Positions 5,289-9,383 of a DNA stretch of 9,383 bases are shown in pieces. The position numbers were made by a program, and so were the translations under genes. The number at the start of each line of letters is the position of its first letter. Positions within the stretch are counted from its first letter, which is position 1. This DNA is from an uncultured Eubacteriales bacterium. Its GTDB lineage: Bacteria; Bacillota; Clostridia; Lachnospirales; Lachnospiraceae. Below the pieces are notes generated by a model. That model did no database searches. It saw only the letters and a list, made by a program, of their open reading frames with translations, and was not told the DNA's origin. The stretch is taken from positions 1 to 9,383 of the forward strand of contig CASFUI010000274.1 of the NCBI GenBank assembly GCA_949297565.1, in the 5' to 3' direction.

Positions 5289-6833
5289 GTGCCAGTTTTT
5301 ATCGCTATAATTGCAACATTAGTGATAGTCGCACCTATTACATGGTTTATTTCTTCTAATGTAATTAAAAAGGCAAACGATGCAACCATCGGCAATGCCA
5401 ATGAAAGAGCCAGAGAAATAATAGATGAAGCATTAAAAACAGCCGAGACAAAAAAGAAGGAAGCTCTCTTGGAGATTAAAGAGGAATCTTTAAGAAACAA
5501 GAATGAGCTTGAGAAGGAGACAAAAGAAAGACGTGCTGAAGTACAGAAGTATGAAAGACGTGTACTTTCTAAAGAAGAGTCTCTGGACAGGAAAATTGAG
5601 GCTGTAGAGAAGCGTGACTTGAGCATTACCAGGAAAGAAGAAGAACTTGGTAGGATGAGGCAGAAGGTTGATGAACTTGAACAGAAGAGACAACAGGAAC
5701 TTGAAAGAATCTCAGGATTAACCTCCGAACAGGCAAAAGAATATCTATTAAAGACTGTTGAAGATGAAGTGAAACATGAAACTGCTGTAATGATTAAAAC
5801 ATATGAAAGCAGGGCTAAGGAAGAAGCTGAAAAGAAGGCAAAGGACTATGTGGTGACAGCGATTCAGAGATGTGCTGCCGACCATGTAGCAGAGACAACA
5901 ATTTCTGTTGTACAGCTGCCTAACGACGAAATGAAGGGACGAATTATCGGACGAGAAGGACGAAATATTCGTACACTTGAGACACTTACCGGCGTAGAAC
6001 TTATTATTGACGATACGCCTGAGGCTGTAGTTTTGTCAGGCTTTGACCCGATTAGACGCGAGGTTGCCAGAATCGCGCTTGAGAAGCTTATTCTTGACGG
6101 ACGTATTCATCCGGCAAGAATTGAGGAGATGGTCGAGAAAGCTCAGAAGGAAGTAGAAGTTTTAATTAAAGAAGAAGGTGAGGCTGCAACCCTTGAGGTT
6201 GGTGTTCATGGCATTCATCCTGAGCTTGTAAGGCTTCTTGGAAGAATGCGTTTCAGAACAAGTTATGGTCAGAATGCGCTGAAGCATTCTATTGAGGTAG
6301 CACAGCTTTCCGGTCTTTTAGCCGGAGAAATCGGCTGCGATGTAAAAACTGCAAAGAGAGCCGGCTTGCTACATGATATAGGTAAATCTATTGACCATGA
6401 AATTGAGGGCTCACATGTTCAGATAGGTGTTGACCTTTGCAGAAAGTATAAGGAATCGCCTACAGTTATTAATGCAGTAGAAGCACATCATGGAGACGTC
6501 GAGCCGGAAAGCTTGATAGCGTGCATAGTTCAGGCTGCCGATACTATATCGGCTGCAAGACCTGGTGCAAGACGCGAGACGTTGGAAACTTACACAAACA
6601 GACTTAAACAATTAGAAGATATTGCCAATTCCTTTAAAGGGGTTGAAAAATCATTTGCCATTCAGGCGGGTAGAGAGATTCGTGTTATGGTCATTCCTGA
6701 AGTCGTCAGTGATTCGGATATGGTACTTATGGCAAGAGATATTTCTAAACAGATTGAAAATCAGATGGAATATCCGGGACAGATTAAGGTCAGCGTAATT
6801 CGAGAGTCGAGAGCCGTTGACTATGCCAAATAG
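5289..6833 (+). CDS. rny: Ribonuclease Y
   Basis: RNase Y is the membrane-anchored endoribonuclease that starts bulk mRNA decay in many Firmicutes. The 514 aa show the standard order. A hydrophobic N-terminal anchor spans about residues 3-22. A long, highly charged Glu/Lys/Arg coiled coil runs to about 200. A KH RNA-binding domain carries GRIIGREGRNIRTLE (217-231). An HD phosphohydrolase domain contains H333 (ALKHS), the HD pair in LLHDIGK (H362-D363), EAHHGD (399-403) and AADTIS (D418). A C-terminal domain of about 85 residues completes it. Translation starts at GTG 5289, 7 nt after a perfect AAGGAGG. The gene has its own promoter, a 5' stem-loop and a hairpin over the Shine-Dalgarno, which invites the idea of autoregulation by decay, though this is unproven. 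A strong terminator closes it as a single-gene unit. Confidence 0.97.
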   Translation: MPVFIAIIATLVIVAPITWFISSNVIKKANDATIGNANERAREIIDEALKTAETKKKEALLEIKEESLRNKNELEKETKERRAEVQKYERRVLSKEESLDRKIEAVEKRDLSITRKEEELGRMRQKVDELEQKRQQELERISGLTSEQAKEYLLKTVEDEVKHETAVMIKTYESRAKEEAEKKAKDYVVTAIQRCAADHVAETTISVVQLPNDEMKGRIIGREGRNIRTLETLTGVELIIDDTPEAVVLSGFDPIRREVARIALEKLILDGRIHPARIEEMVEKAQKEVEVLIKEEGEAATLEVGVHGIHPELVRLLGRMRFRTSYGQNALKHSIEVAQLSGLLAGEIGCDVKTAKRAGLLHDIGKSIDHEIEGSHVQIGVDLCRKYKESPTVINAVEAHHGDVEPESLIACIVQAADTISAARPGARRETLETYTNRLKQLEDIANSFKGVEKSFAIQAGREIRVMVIPEVVSDSDMVLMARDISKQIENQMEYPGQIKVSVIRESRAVDYAK

Positions 6834-6851
6834 AATGATTATAGTTCATAG

Positions 6852-6893
6852 AACACCTGCAGATGCAGAAAATGCATTTGCAGGTGTTTTTTT
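6852..6893 (+). terminator. Strong intrinsic terminator after rny
   Basis: Positions 6852-6867 pair fully with 6873-6888 (16 bp, one G-U) around the loop GAAAA. The core arms are AACACCTGCA and TGCAGGTGTT. Seven Ts end at 6893. It starts 19 nt after the rny stop and is oriented for the + strand. Confidence 0.93.
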
Positions 6894-7074
6894 ACGCTAA
6901 GAAACAAGGCAGTATAAAATGCTTACTTTTCATTTTGCCTGAGCAAGCTGATCGGCTAAACTGGCAAAGCATGTTTTGTTCGGTTTTGTAAGTTGTTAAA
7001 ATAAAGTGAAATATGAATATTACTTAATATTATTAGTTATTTAAGTGAAAAACTTCAAATAATTATTTGCGGTA
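6894..7074. other. AT-rich spacer between rny and the aminotransferase; no gene seen
   Basis: No reading frame with a ribosome binding site, tRNA or known RNA fold is evident on either strand. Weak structures only: AGGC (6907-6910) and AAAATG (6916-6921) can pair with CATTTT (6931-6936) and GCCT (6937-6940), leaving a 5-nt bulge; ACTTAA (7022-7027) can pair with TTAAGT (7041-7046); and AAGTGAAA recurs at 7004 and 7043. None justifies a functional call. Confidence 0.4.
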
Positions 7075-7103
7075 TTGCCTTTTTTTATTGTTTGTTGTAT
7101 TAT
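7075..7103 (+). promoter_or_regulatory. Candidate promoter of the aminotransferase gene
   Basis: TTGCCT at 7075-7080 and TATTAT at 7098-7103 are 17 nt apart, a moderate vegetative promoter match. The start would be near 7110, leaving a leader of about 33 nt. Because rny ends at a strong terminator, a promoter is needed in this gap, which supports the call. Confidence 0.5.
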
Positions 7104-7142
7104 ATCAAAAGTTTACGGAAAAAATCATCATGGAGGTTATTT

Positions 7143-8426
7143 ATGCAGTATTGTGAAATGAGCAAGGAAGAATTATTAAAACTGAAGGAAGAGCTTGACG
7201 CAAGATATACAGAGGCAAAGTCTAAAGGGCTTAAGCTTGATATGTCAAGAGGCAAGCCTTCGGCAAAACAGCTGAATGTGACAATGGGAATGTTGGATGT
7301 TCTTAACAGTTCTTCCGATTTAAAGGCTGAGGACGGAACAGATTGCAGAAATTACGGTCTTGTCGATGGTATTCCGGAGGCAAAGAAGCTTATGGCAGAT
7401 ATGATGGGAACGACGCCTGAGCATGTTATTGTATACGGCAACGCAAGTCTCAGCATTATGTATGATCAGGTATCAAGAGCATATACGCACGGTTTGCTTG
7501 GAAGTACTCCGTGGGTTAAGCTTGATAAAGTTAAATTCTTATGTCCTGTTCCTGGTTATGACAGACATTTTGCTATAACAGAGCGTTTTGGAATTGAAAT
7601 GATAAATATTCCGATGACCGAGAACGGTCCTGATATGGACATGGTAGAACAGTATGTAAATAATGATGAGTCAGTAAAGGGAATATGGTGCGTGCCAAAG
7701 TATTCCAATCCACAGGGATATACGTACTCTGACGAAACAGTAAAGAGATTTGCGGCTCTTAAGCCGGCTGCAAAGGATTTCAGAATCTTCTGGGATAATG
7801 CGTATGTGGTGCATCATCTCTATGAGGACAAACAGGATGAAATTCTTGACATTATTTCTGAGTGTGAGAAGGCTGGAAATCCTGATATGGTATTTGAGTT
7901 TGCTTCTACATCGAAGGTGAGCTTCCCGGGTTCGGGAATAGCTGCTCTGGCATCGTCTGCTGACAATATTGCTGAGATTAAAAAGCAGCTTACAATTCAG
8001 ACAATAGGTCATGATAAAATTAATCAGTTGAGACATGTCCGCTTTTTTAAGAATGTTGAGGGAATCCGTGCTCATATGATGAGACATGCCGAACAGATGA
8101 GACCTAAGTTTGAGGCTACTTTGGAGGTGCTTGAGGACGAGCTTACGGGACTTGGAATAGGTACATGGACTGAGCCTAGAGGAGGCTATTTTATTTCGTT
8201 TGACGCGCTTGAGGGCTGTGCAAAGGCTATAGTTGAAAAGTGTAAGGAAGCAGGAGTTACGCTCACAAACGCGGGCGCGACATTTCCTTACGGAAAAGAC
8301 CCAAAGGACAGCAATATTCGTATAGCGCCGTCATTCCCTACTCCTGAGGAGATGAAACAGGCTTCTGATTTATTTGTTCTGTGCGTTAAAATCGTAAGTA
8401 TTGAAAAAATACTTGAAACAAAGTAA
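7143..8426 (+). CDS. PLP-dependent aminotransferase, class Ic aspartate aminotransferase type
   Basis: This 427-aa fold-type I PLP enzyme resembles the subgroup related to MocR aminotransferase domains. That subgroup includes characterised aspartate aminotransferases of Actinobacteria such as mycobacterial Rv3722c; such enzymes interconvert aspartate and 2-oxoglutarate with oxaloacetate and glutamate. Seen here: the subgroup opening LDMSRGKPSAKQL (32-44); YGNASLSIMYDQ; CVPKYSNPQGYTYS with N189; FWDNAYVVHHL with D218; the PLP-lysine segment FASTSKVSFPGSGIA (K258); and NIRIAPSFPTPEEM with R393 for the substrate carboxylate. ATG 7143 follows GGAGG (7132-7136) by 6 nt; an in-frame TTG at 7092 has no such site and overlaps the promoter. 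It appears monocistronic, between its own promoter and terminator. Substrate is inferred from the subgroup; another amino donor is possible. Confidence 0.87.
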   Translation: MQYCEMSKEELLKLKEELDARYTEAKSKGLKLDMSRGKPSAKQLNVTMGMLDVLNSSSDLKAEDGTDCRNYGLVDGIPEAKKLMADMMGTTPEHVIVYGNASLSIMYDQVSRAYTHGLLGSTPWVKLDKVKFLCPVPGYDRHFAITERFGIEMINIPMTENGPDMDMVEQYVNNDESVKGIWCVPKYSNPQGYTYSDETVKRFAALKPAAKDFRIFWDNAYVVHHLYEDKQDEILDIISECEKAGNPDMVFEFASTSKVSFPGSGIAALASSADNIAEIKKQLTIQTIGHDKINQLRHVRFFKNVEGIRAHMMRHAEQMRPKFEATLEVLEDELTGLGIGTWTEPRGGYFISFDALEGCAKAIVEKCKEAGVTLTNAGATFPYGKDPKDSNIRIAPSFPTPEEMKQASDLFVLCVKIVSIEKILETK

Positions 8427-8441
8427 AATAAAAATATATTT

Positions 8442-8485
8442 AAAAACCCATTTCAGATAAAACATGTTTGAAATGGGTTTTTGTT
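8442..8485 (+). terminator. Intrinsic terminator after the aminotransferase, symmetric A/T flanks
   Basis: Positions 8442-8455 pair with 8469-8482 in a 14-bp stem: AACCCATTTCA against TGAAATGGGTT, plus outer A-T pairs. G-U and A-U pairs extend it inward to a small AAACA loop. The left arm starts with five As and the right ends with five Ts, so it could terminate in both directions. It starts 15 nt after the aminotransferase stop. Confidence 0.92.
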
Positions 8486-8519
8486 AATAGTCATATAACT
8501 AAAGAACGGAGGATTTCTA

Positions 8520-9320
8520 ATGAATACATTTGGTTTTATCGGAATGGGAAATATGGGATATGCCATGCTTAAAGGCGCGTTAGGTGTATTTCCGAAGGAA
8601 AGTATTATTTTTACATGTCCGAGCGAGGAGCGGTGTGAGCAGGTCAGCGCTGAGACCGGAGTTCGCTACGCGCAGAGCAACGCGGAGTGCGCAAACAATG
8701 CAAAATACATTATTCTTGCAGTTAAACCGCAGGTATATGATGCTGTGCTTAAGAATATTCATAATATTGTGACAGAGGAGAGTATAATTATCTCATTGGC
8801 TCCCGGAATAACAATACAGGATATAAAGCAGAAGCTTGGAAATGATATACGAGTTGTGCGCGCAATGCCTAATACACCTGCTCTTGTCGGAGAGGGTATG
8901 ACAGGTATAAGCTATAATACGGCAGATTTTTCATTTGAGGAGCGCGATACCGTTGAAAAATTCTTCAGCTCATTCGGAAAGGTAGTCACAGTCCCTGAAA
9001 ATCTTATGAGCGGCATAGTGTGTGCCAGCGGAAGCTCTCCGGCATATGTGTATATGTTTATTGAAGCTCTTGCTGATGGCGCCGTAAAATACGGGATTTC
9101 GAGAAAAGATGCGTATAAGCTTGTGGCACAGACAGTTCTCGGCGCTGCGAAAATGGTGCTTGAGACGGGGGAACATCCGGGTAAGCTCAAGGATAATGTA
9201 TGCTCTCCGGGGGGAACAACGATAAAGGGCGTTGCTGCGCTTGAGGCATGCGGTTTCAGGAATGCTGTTATTCAGGCGACAGACGCTTGTTATGAAGCAT
9301 GCAGCGGGATAAAAAAATAA
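8520..9320 (+). CDS. proC: Pyrroline-5-carboxylate reductase
   Basis: ProC reduces 1-pyrroline-5-carboxylate to L-proline with NAD(P)H, the last step of proline synthesis in the cytoplasm. The 266-aa product has the usual length. The N-terminal Rossmann domain opens with TFGFIGMGNMGYAM (dinucleotide loop at 8-13), followed by ILAVKPQ (65-71) and VRAMPNTPALVGEGMTG (from 113). The helical dimerisation domain shows ASGSSPAYVYMFIEALAD and the family signature HPGKLKDNVCSPGGTTIKG (219-237). ATG 8520 follows GGAGG (8508-8512) by 7 nt. It lies after a terminator, so it needs its own promoter. The only candidate I see is TATAAC at 8494-8499, which lacks a well-spaced -35, so transcription may rely partly on read-through. 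Only 18 nt separate it from the next gene. Confidence 0.96.
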   Translation: MNTFGFIGMGNMGYAMLKGALGVFPKESIIFTCPSEERCEQVSAETGVRYAQSNAECANNAKYIILAVKPQVYDAVLKNIHNIVTEESIIISLAPGITIQDIKQKLGNDIRVVRAMPNTPALVGEGMTGISYNTADFSFEERDTVEKFFSSFGKVVTVPENLMSGIVCASGSSPAYVYMFIEALADGAVKYGISRKDAYKLVAQTVLGAAKMVLETGEHPGKLKDNVCSPGGTTIKGVAALEACGFRNAVIQATDACYEACSGIKK

Positions 9321-9338
9321 CTGATATAAGGGGTAGAA

Positions 9339-9383
9339 ATGGAACATATAACCAGAACAGACAGAAATTTAAAATATAAAGGC
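9339..9383 (+). CDS. Start of a further gene, 3' truncated by window edge
   Basis: ATG 9339 opens a frame of 15 codons, MEHITRTDRNLKYKG, still open at the window end. AAGGGG (9328-9333) lies 5 nt before the start, and the gap to proC is 18 nt without a terminator, so co-transcription with proC is likely. The opening charged residues and the RNLKYKG pattern resemble the start of NUDIX (ADP-ribose pyrophosphatase-like) hydrolases found in Lachnospiraceae. Fifteen residues cannot establish this, so the family is a guess. Confidence 0.55.
   Translation, partial: MEHITRTDRNLKYKG

Noticed and set aside
6907..6940. Possible second hairpin after rny
   Set aside because: A 5-nt bulge splits the stem, no T-run follows, and the perfect terminator at 6852-6893 already explains the 3' end.
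7092..7142. In-frame TTG start extending the aminotransferase by 17 residues
   Set aside because: It overlaps the candidate promoter and has no Shine-Dalgarno, while ATG 7143 has GGAGG 6 nt upstream and gives the normal family N-terminus.
8655..8695. GC-rich patch inside proC
   Set aside because: The frame continues through it with a plausible Rossmann-domain sequence and no break, so it looks like local codon choice rather than an insertion or recombination tract.
1..9383. Search for CRISPR repeats, insertion sequences, tRNA/rRNA genes and defence or phage cassettes
   Set aside because: I saw no regularly spaced repeats, transposase or integrase motifs, or tRNA-like cloverleaf with a CCA end; the genes are conserved housekeeping functions.

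Overview
The window is a gene-dense stretch of a low-to-moderate GC Gram-positive chromosome. The best match is class Clostridia, probably a Lachnospiraceae-type gut anaerobe. The reasons are strong AGGAGG-type ribosome binding sites, use of GTG starts, a GAAC-N4-GTTC type SOS box, and the gene order rimO-pgsA-cinA(C-terminal)-recA-recX-rny, which is a known conserved neighbourhood in Clostridia. The taxonomic call is an inference from protein style and synteny, not from a database match. All genes that can be supported lie on the + strand.

Layout. Positions 1-495 hold the C-terminal part of a GH25 lysozyme-type muramidase whose start lies outside the window. Next come rimO (ribosomal protein S12 methylthiotransferase, 553-1875), pgsA (phosphatidylglycerophosphate synthase, 1965-2513) and a stand-alone CinA C-terminal/PncC-type amidohydrolase (2510-3001, overlapping pgsA by 4 nt). 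No terminator is visible between these genes, and the block ends at a clear intrinsic terminator (3076-3120). A 399-nt intergenic region follows. It holds a possible second terminator, a distal promoter candidate, and a recA promoter framed by two LexA boxes. recA (3401-4504) and recX (4535-5173) then form an SOS unit. rny (RNase Y, 5289-6833) has its own promoter and a structured 5' leader, and ends at a strong terminator (6852-6893). After a spacer with no recognisable gene there is a monocistronic PLP aminotransferase of the class Ic aspartate aminotransferase type (7143-8426) with its own promoter and terminator. Then come proC (8520-9320) and the first 15 codons of another gene (9339 onward).

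How the genes relate. The window is mostly housekeeping: translation-factor modification, phospholipid synthesis, NAD by-product salvage, recombination and repair, mRNA decay, amino-acid metabolism. RecA and its modulator RecX are functionally coupled; the other neighbours share position more than pathway. I found no mobile element, CRISPR array, tRNA, rRNA or defence-type cassette. I see no convincing undescribed system. The most interesting signals are regulatory: the paired SOS boxes, the parallel layout of the recA and rny promoters, stem-loops at the 5' end and over the Shine-Dalgarno of rny, and a 16-codon reading frame whose stop overlaps the pgsA start.
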